Part shown: positions 55,507 through 64,000 of the stretch, piece after piece
Layout of the letters: the number at the start of each line of letters is the position of its first letter
How positions within the stretch are numbered: position 1 is the stretch's first letter
Source of the DNA: Methanoplanus limicola DSM 2279
GTDB taxonomy: Archaea > Halobacteriota > Methanomicrobia > Methanomicrobiales > Methanomicrobiaceae
Assembly: GCF_000243255.1 (NCBI RefSeq)
Contig: NZ_CM001436.1
Location: 2,810,743-2,874,742 of the forward strand
Length of the DNA: 64,000 nt
Reading direction: 5' to 3'
The notes under the pieces: generated by a model
What the model was told of the DNA's origin: nothing
Seen by the model: the letters and a program-made list of their open reading frames with translations, nothing else
Database searches by the model: none
Program-made: the position numbers and the translations under genes

Positions 55507-56754
55507 ATGAAATTAAAGAAAGACATGCGGACCTTAAGCCTGATATTAGTAATGGCATTGCTGACGACGATGTTCATTCCGGCGGTTAGTGCTGAAATTA
55601 AAATACCCAATGAACCAGAGGAAGTTACTTCGGTAACTAAAGATACTTCTTTGGAATTACCAGATTTTCAGCCAAGTATAATGGATGAATTATCATATGA
55701 AGACGAAAAGAATTTTATTAAATATCTTACTCCAACCCCTCCACTAAAAGATTCAGACACTGTTCAAATAATTGTCCCAAAAAAATGGTTATTACAGAAT
55801 GATGAAGATAAGAGTCAGGAGATTATTAAATTTACAATCCCATCGAGTTGGTTAAAAGAAGCTGTGGTAAATGAAAGTGAACCTGTTGTTTCACTACAAA
55901 TACCAAAAAAGATGTTAGAACTTGATAATTCAAATTCAGACCCAAATATGATTACAGTTTCTTATCCTCTGGAAATGTTTAATATCTACCAAAACATGAG
56001 TGATCTGAGAACAAATAAAATAAATAGTAAAAATGTAATATGTCCAACTAATAATCAACTACCAGGAAATCAGTCCAGTATTATTAATTTAAATGGTTTA
56101 GATGAAAAAAGCAGAGAGGTCAATAAAGCTACCTCCGCCTGGTATCATAGAAATACAAATTATGATGTTATAACAGTCTTTGGGATTATTAAACCAATTT
56201 CCTATTCTAATCAAGGAGAGACCTTTAGGAACTATAACGAGAGAGAAATTCGTCTTAATCGTGATGGCGATACCATCGAATTCATATCTGATTATATTGA
56301 TAGTGGTAATTCCTATATATGGACAGCAATATACGATGAACATTCATGGATAACCCCATGGAATTGGTTATTGCTAGACGTAACTGGAACTCTTCAACAA
56401 ATTGAATACCGTCTCTATATCAACAATGGGATCTATGATTTATGGCTAAAAGATACATCTACAGGCAATTGGTACCACAATTCTTATGATGATAGTGATA
56501 ATCCTTCAACAAAAGTTGAGTGGCTTGCAGGCACAACTGAAGTTGATACTGTTGGTGGAATCTCAGAATACTTTAGAACAGAAACAAATCCAATCAGAGA
56601 TGAATGGACATATGCAAATAATGACTGGCATCGTCCAAAAACAACTTTTAATTGGAATAGTTATAACGCCGATGAGCAATATGTTTATATCAATGCCCGG
56701 TGGGACGGATCTGATAGGCTCAACACCCAACATATTGCAGGAACATACTATTAA
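55507..56754 (+). CDS. secreted protein of unknown function, array cassette H
   Basis: A 415-residue exported protein with the array signal peptide (KLKKDMRTLSLILVMALLT, ending VSA). The N-terminal half contains three similar blocks (IIVPKKWLLQND, FTIPSSWLKEAV, LQIPKKMLEL), an internal repeat. The C-terminal half is rich in Trp and Tyr (NYDVITVFGIIKPISYSNQGE, WTAIYDEHSWITPWNWL, RLYINNGIYDLWLKD) and looks like a beta-sandwich. No protease motif. Function unknown; a surface or carbohydrate-binding role is a guess. A lipoprotein gene follows. Confidence 0.7.
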   Translation: MKLKKDMRTLSLILVMALLTTMFIPAVSAEIKIPNEPEEVTSVTKDTSLELPDFQPSIMDELSYEDEKNFIKYLTPTPPLKDSDTVQIIVPKKWLLQNDEDKSQEIIKFTIPSSWLKEAVVNESEPVVSLQIPKKMLELDNSNSDPNMITVSYPLEMFNIYQNMSDLRTNKINSKNVICPTNNQLPGNQSSIINLNGLDEKSREVNKATSAWYHRNTNYDVITVFGIIKPISYSNQGETFRNYNEREIRLNRDGDTIEFISDYIDSGNSYIWTAIYDEHSWITPWNWLLLDVTGTLQQIEYRLYINNGIYDLWLKDTSTGNWYHNSYDDSDNPSTKVEWLAGTTEVDTVGGISEYFRTETNPIRDEWTYANNDWHRPKTTFNWNSYNADEQYVYINARWDGSDRLNTQHIAGTYY

Positions 56755-56839
56755 ACACCGCACATATTTATTTTTTAGAATTATCGAAATTAATGAGTTA
56801 TAAACATAGAAATATTTTCAATTGAAAGATGGACGACAT

Positions 56840-57472
56840 ATGAAACCCAACATAAAAATAATATTTATCTGGATATCTATTGGCCTGCTTATTGCAGCAG
56901 GAGTGATTACTTCTGGATGCTCCAATGAGAATGCTTCAAAGGTACCTGTAATCACAGACACATTGCATGCACCGGAAACAACACCTGTACCAGGAATTTC
57001 AAAACCACCTTCTTTGACTGTCGGTGCCATTCCGGAAATATCCTCATACCTGCCGGGAGAAACAGTTCAGGTCAGAATTGCGTTTAAAAACTCTGGTGAA
57101 AATCCGGTGCAGATAAAATCATTTCCACCTGAAATATCTGTAAATAACCCGTCTTTTGGTGTTGTACGCAGTTATCCCTGTGGCAGCGATACAATTACTA
57201 TTGAATCCGGTGGAAGTTATGACTATATCATGAAGTGGGATCAATGCAACAATGATGAAAAACAGACAGAACCCGGCATATACTCTGTTGAAATATTAGA
57301 TGTTTCATGTGTGGAGAATGGCAATGAAATACTGTATTACTCAGAAGGAAGAGATGTCGCACAGGTTGTCATAGAATATCCGGGTGGGGCTGTCAATGAC
57401 GGTTTAATTTTTCCCACATCTAAAGAAATTACTGAAAATATTTACAAAGCGAGACAACTGTCTTCGATATGA
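56840..57472 (+). CDS. hypothetical lipoprotein, possible partner of cassette H
   Basis: A 210-residue lipoprotein: signal IFIWISIGLLIAAGVITSGC with lipobox Cys, a Thr/Pro-rich linker, then an Ig-like domain (SLTVGAIPEISSYLPGETVQVRIAFKNSGENPVQIKSF). I chose the ATG at 56840; a TTG at 56822 adds six residues. It occupies the partner position behind the cassette H cargo but is unrelated to the small partner family. Confidence 0.65.
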   Translation: MKPNIKIIFIWISIGLLIAAGVITSGCSNENASKVPVITDTLHAPETTPVPGISKPPSLTVGAIPEISSYLPGETVQVRIAFKNSGENPVQIKSFPPEISVNNPSFGVVRSYPCGSDTITIESGGSYDYIMKWDQCNNDEKQTEPGIYSVEILDVSCVENGNEILYYSEGRDVAQVVIEYPGGAVNDGLIFPTSKEITENIYKARQLSSI

Positions 57473-57473
57473 G

Positions 57474-57748
57474 AATAACAGTTCAATGATATAGTGAGAG
57501 TAAATTTATAATTCAATAGACTATTTTTAAATGGAGATGACATCAAAGGATTGCTCTTTTGATTAAATCTTCCTTAAAACAAGTTATTTGGTAACTGACA
57601 GGAAAGAATAAGGGCCGTTTAACCAATCCAGTTTCCTTATCCTGCCCTGTTGTCTGCCAGTTATAGTCAACCGGCGTTTACCTGATTTCACATCAACTCT
57701 GATTAAGGTTTGCATGCCGGTTGTTCTTAGAAAATATGAGGTACAACT
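57474..57748 (+). repeat. type II leader, copy I (shortened, diverged 5' part)
   Basis: Homology to type II starts at ATAACAGTTCAATGAT and is diverged until GGTAACTGACAGGAAAGAATA, after which it is near identical through the hairpin and the GGTTTGCATGCCGGTTG block. There is no 26-mer, type I leader or mini-ORF here. Confidence 0.75.
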
Positions 57749-58432
57749 ATGAAATTAAAGAAAGGCGTGCGGGCCTTGAGCCTGCTAATGGTTTTAGCAT
57801 TTCTAACAGCGATGTTCGTTCCGGCTGTTAGTGCTGAAAATATAAATGCTGATAAATCAACTCAAATTAGTGATAATAAATTAGGAAATTTTTTTGCAAT
57901 GAAATCAAATGACGTTGTAAAAGCTTCAGAAGTAATTAATCTCGTAAATCCTAAATATTATCAAAATTTGACAAAAAATCAGAAAAAGGAATTTGAGAAT
58001 CTGGATGTATTCATTCCAGATATAAATGATCCAAAAATAACTATGGACTTCAATATATCTGCAAAAAAGAAAAACACTGATTCAAAAGGTGAATATTATG
58101 TCTGGGCTCATGTGACTGGATTTGTCGACAATGCATTTGTATGGTTAGGAATAGAAGGAGTAAATTATTTAGGATCACAGACTGCCGACATTATTATGCC
58201 ATCAATGGAAACATCAGCCACTCTTTTCCATCGAACCAACTCAAATTGGCTCCAGGAAGAGTATATAACTTCATCATCCACATATTGGAACTATGATGAG
58301 GCCATGTCAACAATGTGGAATCCAGATTCAGGAGATTACAGAACAACAGCAGTTATTTACGGAGTATTTCCAGCAGGATATGAACCTGCAAGTTATTGTG
58401 AAGTAGGATATTCTGGAATTATTTCAAAATGA
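57749..58432 (+). CDS. secreted protein of unknown function, array cassette I
   Basis: A 227-residue exported protein with the array signal peptide (KLKKGVRALSLLMVLAFLT, ending VSA). The mature part has a Lys-rich stretch and a compact C-terminal domain (YYVWAHVTGFVDNAFVWLGIEG, TSATLFHRTNSNWLQEEY, TTAVIYGVFPAGYEP). No family or catalytic motif recognised. Last cassette of the array. Confidence 0.7.
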   Translation: MKLKKGVRALSLLMVLAFLTAMFVPAVSAENINADKSTQISDNKLGNFFAMKSNDVVKASEVINLVNPKYYQNLTKNQKKEFENLDVFIPDINDPKITMDFNISAKKKNTDSKGEYYVWAHVTGFVDNAFVWLGIEGVNYLGSQTADIIMPSMETSATLFHRTNSNWLQEEYITSSSTYWNYDEAMSTMWNPDSGDYRTTAVIYGVFPAGYEPASYCEVGYSGIISK

Positions 58433-58532
58433 AAAGACAATAATATCTTTTCACTTTATTTTTTAGATTTAATTACAGATCATATCACATTTTAAATTGA
58501 TTACGGCCAATAAAAACAAGGTTATTTAATAT

Positions 58533-59012
58533 ATGAATGAAAAGAAATTTTTGCTCTTTATCTTTATAATCAGCATACCCATAATACTCTCAACCGGATG
58601 CATTGACAATATGCCCCCAATGAGTGAAGGAACTCCCGTACCGGATGACAAAGCAACACATCAGGAATGGATGAGACAATACAAAGAAAATCCAGAAAAA
58701 TATCTTTACAATCCAGAAAATCCTCTGGAGTGGACACTGAAAGGGCTGGCATGCGCTGCTTCGGGTGGTGAACACGAAAAGGCGCTGGAGTATTTTGATA
58801 CTGCAATAGAACTTGATCCAGAATTTGCAGAACCATATTATGCAAAAGGTGTCTCTTTGCTTAACATGGAAAGATACGATGAAGCAGAAGAGTATTTCCA
58901 GAAAGCAATAGCCTTAAATCCACATTATAAACCCCTAACAGAGGATTTTATGCATTACTTTACATCAAAGAGATCTAATGATTATAGTGAACTGCATAAT
59001 GTTTTGGGATAA
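58533..59012 (+). CDS. TPR-repeat lipoprotein
   Basis: A 159-residue lipoprotein (signal FLLFIFIISIPIILSTGC) with two tetratricopeptide repeats: EHEKALEYFDTAIELDPEFAEPYYAKG and RYDEAEEYFQKAIALNPHYKPL. TPRs mediate protein contacts. It follows cassette I by 100 bases in the place where other cassettes have a partner gene, so it may play a partner role, but this is inference. Confidence 0.75.
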   Translation: MNEKKFLLFIFIISIPIILSTGCIDNMPPMSEGTPVPDDKATHQEWMRQYKENPEKYLYNPENPLEWTLKGLACAASGGEHEKALEYFDTAIELDPEFAEPYYAKGVSLLNMERYDEAEEYFQKAIALNPHYKPLTEDFMHYFTSKRSNDYSELHNVLG

Positions 59013-59196
59013 TCGGAGTGTAACGGAGATTATTCCAAACCATGCACTTATACCGCACTTCATAGTAATAAGCAAACTTTCCGGATTATTCCGGAAAGTT
59101 CTGCATTATACTATAATAATTACACACAATATATGGAGATAAAAAAAATAAGAGGAAAAAAGGTAAGATAATAATTAATAATATTTTTCAAAAATA

Positions 59197-59736
59197 CTAA
59201 TCTTTGCAACTCTCTTTAAGATTATTAACAGCGGAGATGACAAAACCTGACAATTCATCAACTCCCCACTTCTCAGAATTTATAACGAGATCATATACCG
59301 AAAGGTCAGTTATATCGATATCATAATACATCTTATATCTTGCAGTCTCCGAGAGTTCTCTCTTGATAGTTTCGTCCTTTGCAGACTCAAGATCAGACTC
59401 TTCCCTTCCGGAGATCCTCCTGGCACGGCACTCCGGTGAGGCAGCAACCCAGATCTTAATATCCGCATTGTCTACCATATGCCCTGCAAGTCGGCCTTCA
59501 ATAATAATATTATCCTCTCTTTCACCGATCTCTTTCTGCCGTTCATCAATAAGCCTGTCCACTTCCGGATCAGACTCACATAATTTACCAAACTCAATAA
59601 GATCCATTCCCTTCTCCTTTGCAAGGGAACGGAACACCTCTCCGGCAGATATAAATTTAAAAGAAAAAGTTTCAGAGAGTTTTTTGGATAGTGAGGTTGT
59701 CCCGCTTCCGGGAGGGCCGCTCACTGTAACCCTCAT
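59197..59736 (-). CDS. cmk: cytidylate kinase (archaeal type)
   Basis: A 179-residue P-loop kinase that phosphorylates CMP/dCMP. Walker A is GPPGSGTTS near residues 7-15, and the lid holds RRISGREESD. It starts at ATG 59736, overlapping the DUF106 stop (TGATG); an upstream in-frame ATG at 59814 lies inside that gene and is rejected. The position at the end of the L18-S5-L30-L15-secY-adk-DUF106-cmk string is the usual archaeal one. Confidence 0.93.
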   Translation of the reverse strand: MRVTVSGPPGSGTTSLSKKLSETFSFKFISAGEVFRSLAKEKGMDLIEFGKLCESDPEVDRLIDERQKEIGEREDNIIIEGRLAGHMVDNADIKIWVAASPECRARRISGREESDLESAKDETIKRELSETARYKMYYDIDITDLSVYDLVINSEKWGVDELSGFVISAVNNLKESCKD

Positions 59737-60341
59737 CAGAGACCTCCGATATCCAGAGTCTTTCTGATGACCTGACTGAGTGTCAGAGAGCAGAGCATAT
59801 ACCAGAGAATCCATGCAGGCAGAATAAGGAATGTTGGATCATTCAGGCCCAGAGTACCCATAAACGGGAATGTAATTTCCCCCATATCGGGTGCCATATG
59901 CAAAAGCCACAGGAATATAGGAATGGTAATCAACATAATCCAGCCCATAGGCTTAAACTGCTCCTGAGACATTGCAAGCTGGTCCTGCATCATCCTGTCC
60001 CTCTTCTCATTCATCTTTTTGACTCTCTTCTCATCGCCGGAAAGCTGAGCCTCACGAAACTCCTTCTGGAAATCACGCATCTTCTTCTGAACAGCCTGCA
60101 TCTTCTCATAATCAATTGTATATTTCTGAAGAAGAGAAGAGTAACAGCCCGTAATTACTGCAAGAAGAAGAATCATCTCCGGCCATGAAATACCAAGAAT
60201 ATTGTATATAGGATTTAAGAGAACTCCTGCTATAGAAGCCACCAGATCCCTTAGCGCCGGAATACTGTAGATGACCATGGCAATGACCATTATTATTAAA
60301 AAATTAAACATTCCGGCGTTCTGAGTCTTTGCCTTAGCCAT
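59736..60341 (-). CDS. DUF106/EMC3-like membrane protein
   Basis: A 201-residue integral membrane protein of the archaeal DUF106 family, related to YidC/Oxa1, Get1 and EMC3 (established relation), which insert membrane proteins. It has an N-terminal helix (FLIIMVIAMVIYSIPAL), a second at LILLAVITGCYSSLLQKY, a cytoplasmic coiled coil (MQAVQKKMRDFQKEFREAQL) and a third helix (MGWIMLITIPIFLWLL). Its place next to secY supports a role in membrane insertion. Confidence 0.9.
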   Translation of the reverse strand: MAKAKTQNAGMFNFLIIMVIAMVIYSIPALRDLVASIAGVLLNPIYNILGISWPEMILLLAVITGCYSSLLQKYTIDYEKMQAVQKKMRDFQKEFREAQLSGDEKRVKKMNEKRDRMMQDQLAMSQEQFKPMGWIMLITIPIFLWLLHMAPDMGEITFPFMGTLGLNDPTFLILPAWILWYMLCSLTLSQVIRKTLDIGGL

Positions 60342-60347
60342 AATGTA

Positions 60348-60923
60348 TCACCTCAGAAGTGTAACCATCTCAGATATTGCATTATCCAGAAGATAATCAA
60401 GATTCTTAATTATTTTCACAGTACATCCGGTCATCATCGAATATGAAGCTGCCATATAGCGGTTATATCTCTGATGATCTTTAATTGCCGCATATCCTTC
60501 CATATCACGCTGCCTGCTCATATCAGAGAGGCGGCGTTTAAGGATCTGATCTTCATCTGTCTCAACAAGCACGATAATGTCAGGCTTCAGTTCATTTAAA
60601 ACCCAGGCCGGAAGACCTGCCAGATAACCTGACGGTGTGCTCACTGTACAGTGCGTATCGACAATAACATTCTCATTGATTCTTGCTATAACCTGGGCCG
60701 CAGTCTTTTGCAGTGAGCACTGAATATCCTGATCAAGACGCCTCATCTCGTCACGATCATGGACATTTTCCTGCTCACATGCAACTTCAAACATGCAGGT
60801 CCCAAAATTAATGGAGGTGTAATTAATACCCTCCTCCTTAAGCGCCTCAAGAGAAGCATTAATCACAGTTGTCTTTCCAACTCCGGGAACGCCCGTTATT
60901 ACAACCTTTCTGCCAGTACTCAA
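60348..60923 (-). CDS. adkA: adenylate kinase (archaeal AdkA type)
   Basis: A 191-residue archaeal adenylate kinase that equilibrates AMP, ADP and ATP. Walker A ITGVPGVGKTT is at the N-terminus. The RLSDMSRQRD region lies in the lid. The start is a TTG at 60923, giving STGRKVVITGVPG. Sits between secY and DUF106 in the usual order. Confidence 0.92.
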   Translation of the reverse strand: MSTGRKVVITGVPGVGKTTVINASLEALKEEGINYTSINFGTCMFEVACEQENVHDRDEMRRLDQDIQCSLQKTAAQVIARINENVIVDTHCTVSTPSGYLAGLPAWVLNELKPDIIVLVETDEDQILKRRLSDMSRQRDMEGYAAIKDHQRYNRYMAASYSMMTGCTVKIIKNLDYLLDNAISEMVTLLR

Positions 60924-60930
60924 AACCTGT

Positions 60931-62364
60931 TCACTCCTTTCCGAAGAATCCCCTCATAAACGGATACATCTCCATAATCTGCTCACTTGCAATCTCTTCA
61001 TAAAGCCTGTATACAATACTGACAGTAAGAAGAAGTCCTGTACCTCCTACAGCACCTATAACACCAAGATAGTTGGCAAGGACACTGAGCAGACCGACTG
61101 CAATACCGCCGATAACAGTTACACGGGGGATGTATCTGTCAAGGTATTTTACAAGAACCTGTTCATTGCGCCTGTAGCCGGGGATATGCATTCCGCTTCT
61201 CTGAATCTGTCTTGCGACATGTGGTGAATCAAGTCCTGCGGTCTTTACCCAGAAGAGAGCAAAGATCGCACCTCCGACCACCATTACAAAGAAATCTATT
61301 CCCATACGCAATAGAACTTCCCATACCGGATGGCCGAGATCAGAGAGCCACCACATCCAGTCAGTAGGGGCATTAATCGGAGCTGTCACATACATGATTC
61401 CGTCAACAGGAGTCTGGCCGTCAAACTTTCCAAGGAAAGTAATACCGATATTGTTCAGGAACAGACCAACCATCTGCCAGTTTGCCTGAAGAACACGGAC
61501 AAGAATCATCGGAAGAACACTTGCATATATAAGCTTGACAGGGAATCTTCCTCTTGCACCCCTCACAGCCGAATGGGCAAGCGGAATTTCAATCCTCGTA
61601 GATTCTGCATATACAACAAGACCAAATATGAATATTGTTGTGAGCAGAGCAAGGATTTCAAGCCCGAAATATTCGACAAAATTTGCACCATCAGCAATCA
61701 CTGCAAAAAGCCTGGGGAAGAATCCAATTGGATAAGCATCATTTACAGGGGACCAGTTCAGGAAACCGTTTATCAGACCCTGTGAAACACCGGCAACGAT
61801 AAACAGGCCAACACCTGACCCGACACCCCATTTCGTGACAACTTCATCCATCAGAAATATCAGTACCCCGCCCATGCACAACTGCAGAAATATCAGGATT
61901 GTAACAATCATCATACTTCCGCCGAAGAGCTGCATAGCAATTGCAGAATCAGGTCTCAGAAAGCCGCCGACCACGTTTGGAGCAGCTTCAAGCACAATCA
62001 TCACAAAGATCATCAGTTTCTGAAGACCCATGTACATAACCTGTCCACGGGTGTCAGATGTATTGATGCCCAGAAGATCTGCACCATTTAAGAGCTGGAG
62101 CACAATAGACGCTGTGACAATCGGTCCTATTCCAAGATGGACAAGAGACCCGCTTGCACCGGCAAGAAGAGCACGGTACATTCCGAGCCAGTCCTGAGAT
62201 TCAGGACTAAGACCAAATATCTGAACATTTGTCAATAAAAAATACAATATCAGAACAGCTACTGTCCACAAAACTTTATTTTTAAAGTGGACATGCCCCT
62301 CTGGTGCTCTGACAGCCGGCATTGCTGCCAGAAGCGGCTCCATTCGATCCAGCATCGCTCCCAT
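60931..62364 (-). CDS. secY: preprotein translocase subunit SecY
   Basis: The 477-residue channel protein of the Sec translocon with ten expected membrane helices. Family blocks such as GIGPIVTASIVLQLL (plug/helix 2 region), AESTRIEIPLAHSAVRGARGRFPVKLIYAS and the C-terminal GFFGKE are visible. It would export the array proteins, which carry Sec-type signals. Confidence 0.96.
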   Translation of the reverse strand: MGAMLDRMEPLLAAMPAVRAPEGHVHFKNKVLWTVAVLILYFLLTNVQIFGLSPESQDWLGMYRALLAGASGSLVHLGIGPIVTASIVLQLLNGADLLGINTSDTRGQVMYMGLQKLMIFVMIVLEAAPNVVGGFLRPDSAIAMQLFGGSMMIVTILIFLQLCMGGVLIFLMDEVVTKWGVGSGVGLFIVAGVSQGLINGFLNWSPVNDAYPIGFFPRLFAVIADGANFVEYFGLEILALLTTIFIFGLVVYAESTRIEIPLAHSAVRGARGRFPVKLIYASVLPMILVRVLQANWQMVGLFLNNIGITFLGKFDGQTPVDGIMYVTAPINAPTDWMWWLSDLGHPVWEVLLRMGIDFFVMVVGGAIFALFWVKTAGLDSPHVARQIQRSGMHIPGYRRNEQVLVKYLDRYIPRVTVIGGIAVGLLSVLANYLGVIGAVGGTGLLLTVSIVYRLYEEIASEQIMEMYPFMRGFFGKE

Positions 62365-62386
62365 ATATGATTCACCAAAAAAAAGA

Positions 62387-62812
62387 TCAGGCGGTCAGAG
62401 CCTGACCACCGTTCTCTTCGATTTTTGCCCTTGCACTCTCGGAGAATGCAGGAGCAGTAATATTCATTTTATGATTAATCTTTCCGCCGCCAAGTATTTT
62501 ATCAATTCCTATTTGTTCGGCGTCAATCACGACAACATCATCCTGCATGGTAGCAAGACCCTGTTTAATAAGGGAATCCACCAGCTGGTCAAGGTCGCCG
62601 ACATCAATCACATTAGCTGAAACTTTATTCTTACTTACAAAACCGTGCTTTCCGTTGTGGACTTCACCGAGCAAAAGGAAATGTGTAAACCTGTGATCCC
62701 TGTGACCTGCACGTCCTTTTCCTCCGCGATTTCCTGCACCACGGCGGTTTTTATGGGTACCGCCGCCACATGTGCGTGAACCACGGTACTTTGATCTTTT
62801 ATTTACCGGCAT
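62387..62812 (-). CDS. rpl15: ribosomal protein L15 (uL15)
   Basis: A 141-residue archaeal uL15 starting MPVNKRSKYRGSRTCGGG, followed by the basic glycine-rich HKNRRGAGNRGGKGRAGHRDH typical of the extended tail. It lies between L30 and secY as in other archaea. Confidence 0.95.
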   Translation of the reverse strand: MPVNKRSKYRGSRTCGGGTHKNRRGAGNRGGKGRAGHRDHRFTHFLLLGEVHNGKHGFVSKNKVSANVIDVGDLDQLVDSLIKQGLATMQDDVVVIDAEQIGIDKILGGGKINHKMNITAPAFSESARAKIEENGGQALTA

Positions 62813-62818
62813 TTAAAT

Positions 62819-63280
62819 TCACCTCATCCTGTAGAGAAGTCCGTTGATCTCACTTCCGTAATTTCCAAGAGCACCACCCTGCTGGTATGTGCGCTTTATG
62901 GACTTGTATCCCTTCCTGGGTGGGTGTAGACGGAGAACCGGTTTTAAATCCGGAATATCAGTCAGTTTTGCCTCACCAGCACAGACTGCCTCTGCAAAGG
63001 AAGCAATATCTGCAAAGTCTGAATTCTCCTTCACATACTCATCCGTAAGCTTACCATCTGCTGAAAGGCGGCCACGGGTTGTGAGAAGTGTCGCAAGAAC
63101 ACCGGCATCTGCCTGACCATATGCAACATAGTCCTTTACCTTCCTGATCATACCCATGTATGCCGGGGTTTCAGGCAAAATGACACAGTGGTTGACATGA
63201 TGCAGACGAAGCATCTTAAGAGTGTCCTTAATTTCCTTTCGGGCGTTTACAACACCGCGAACCTGCACAACGAAATACAT
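62819..63280 (-). CDS. rpl30: ribosomal protein L30 (uL30)
   Basis: A 153-residue archaeal-type uL30: [20 protein letters not shown] and the C-terminal domain [25 protein letters not shown] are diagnostic and longer than the bacterial form. It overlaps the S5 stop by one base. Confidence 0.95.
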   Translation of the reverse strand: MYFVVQVRGVVNARKEIKDTLKMLRLHHVNHCVILPETPAYMGMIRKVKDYVAYGQADAGVLATLLTTRGRLSADGKLTDEYVKENSDFADIASFAEAVCAGEAKLTDIPDLKPVLRLHPPRKGYKSIKRTYQQGGALGNYGSEINGLLYRMR

Positions 63281-63900
63281 TATCTTGAACCTCCGCCGGT
63301 TCTGACAAGATTTGCCTGCTTGAGCGCATCAAATGTCGCCTTGGCGAAATTAATTGTTGTTCTGGTCTGTCCGCTTGACGATGTCCAGACATCCTTAACT
63401 CCGGCAAGTTCGAGCACTTTCTTTCCGATGTCACCGGTAACAAGACCGATTCCCTGTGGTGCCGGCATAAGGTTTACCTTTACACTGCCAGCCCTTCCTG
63501 TAACACGCACCGGGATAGAGTGACCCTGCCCGCATGCACATTCCCAGCTGCCACAGCCTCTCTTAACTTTGATAATATTGAGCTTTGCATTGGCAATTGC
63601 CTTTTTAATTGCATTGCCAACCTGGGCATCCTTGCCCTGGCCAAAGCCAATATATCCGTTGCGGTTTCCGACAACCACAGCACAGCGGAATTTTACACGC
63701 CTTCCACTGTCAGTCATCCTCTGAACCATGTTAATATCGAGAACTTCATCCTCAAGATCCGGGAGGAAGTAATCGACAATCTGAGGTTCCTTTATTGGCC
63801 TGCCGCCTTCAAGAATTGCTTCAAGACTGGAAAACTCTCCGGCCACGACCTGTTTACCAAGGCCAGTGAGAGGAATCCATTCTTCCTGTTCATAGGCCAT
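63280..63900 (-). CDS. rps5: ribosomal protein S5 (uS5)
   Basis: A 206-residue archaeal uS5 with the double-stranded RNA-binding-like N-domain ([25 protein letters not shown]) and the C-domain ([21 protein letters not shown], then [17 protein letters not shown]). It overlaps L18 upstream by one base and L30 downstream by one base. Confidence 0.96.
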   Translation of the reverse strand: MAYEQEEWIPLTGLGKQVVAGEFSSLEAILEGGRPIKEPQIVDYFLPDLEDEVLDINMVQRMTDSGRRVKFRCAVVVGNRNGYIGFGQGKDAQVGNAIKKAIANAKLNIIKVKRGCGSWECACGQGHSIPVRVTGRAGSVKVNLMPAPQGIGLVTGDIGKKVLELAGVKDVWTSSSGQTRTTINFAKATFDALKQANLVRTGGGSR

Positions 63901-64000
63901 TATTTCAGCTCCTTCATTATTGCATCTTCAGCCGCTTCGACATTTTCTTTAAGGTCGCCTGCCTTTTCAGGCTGATATGCTACGATATGAGCGCCCTTTA
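63900..64000 (-). CDS. rpl18: ribosomal protein L18 (uL18), C-terminal 32 residues
   Basis: The minus-strand frame open from the window edge ends at TAA 63900-63902, overlapping the S5 ATG by one base. It reads [20 protein letters not shown], then [12 protein letters not shown], consistent with the end of archaeal L18, and position before S5 is the conserved order. The rest lies outside the window. Confidence 0.8.
   Translation of the reverse strand, partial: KGAHIVAYQPEKAGDLKENVEAAEDAIMKELK

Noticed and set aside
39003-58432. Array as S-layer or adhesin repeat cluster
   Set aside because: Repetition is confined to leader and signal peptide; mature parts are single enzymes or distinct domains without S-layer anchor segments.

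Overview
The window reads as a chromosome segment of a hydrogenotrophic methanogenic archaeon, most likely order Methanomicrobiales (family-level placement such as Methanoplanus/Methanolacinia is inference). The reasons are an archaeal GatDE transamidation enzyme, an HMf-type histone, replication factor C large subunit, archaeal MetK, archaemetzincin, methanogenesis marker proteins 2 and 4, a DisA_N diadenylate cyclase of the archaeal DacZ type, and the archaeal spc-operon order L18-S5-L30-L15-SecY-Adk-DUF106-Cmk at the right end. No rRNA, tRNA, CRISPR array or intact transposase was seen.

Layout. 1-3840 (minus): gatE (partial), gatD, argH. 4054-6769: an ABC importer of the sulfonate/nitrate/taurine class. 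6843-9286: L10e, two tiny membrane ORFs, and fumarase alpha and beta. 9545-14195: korDABC plus sucCD in one overlapping operon; with fumarase this is the fumarate and succinyl-CoA to 2-oxoglutarate section of an incomplete reductive TCA pathway. 14307-18697: dacZ, metK, hisG-hisA-hisB. 19000-23752: histone, Mmp4, Mmp2, rfcL, UPF0146, archaemetzincin. 23908-26832: two transglutaminase-like exported proteins separated by a 12-bp tandem repeat, then a lipoprotein. 26989-29353: a USP / ion antiporter / USP trio. 29507-33403 (minus): membrane sensor, multi-PAS histidine kinase and response regulator. 33635-37096: a TrpP-like ECF transporter with a duplicated S component, preceded by palindromic operators. 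37172-37617: hicB with a hicA killed by two adjacent stop codons. 37745-38923 (minus): a membrane-tethered winged-helix regulator and a secreted protein.

The most unusual part is 39.0-58.5 kb, visibly A+T richer than its surroundings. It is a tandem array of secreted-protein cassettes. Almost every cassette begins with the same upstream DNA (a conserved 26-mer, a TATA-like box, a long hairpin-forming leader) and a near-identical signal peptide; similarity stops at the signal-peptidase site and an unrelated or diverged mature protein follows. Five cargoes are metzincin-like zinc proteases (one a pseudogene), one is a caspase-like (clan CD) protein, and two are unrecognised. Each protease is followed directly by a small membrane-anchored protein of one family, or, for the caspase-like one, by a PepSY/YPEB-like protein, so the array looks like repeated enzyme plus partner (inhibitor, anchor or immunity) modules. 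A second leader type, three copies of a truncated signal-peptide mini-ORF, a MITE with a CTAG target duplication, an inverted copy of the 26-mer and several homopolymer frameshifts show that the region is recombining.

59197-64000 (minus) returns to conserved housekeeping DNA: cmk, DUF106/EMC3-like, adk, secY, L15, L30, S5 and the end of L18. All statements come from reading the sequence by eye; no searches were run.
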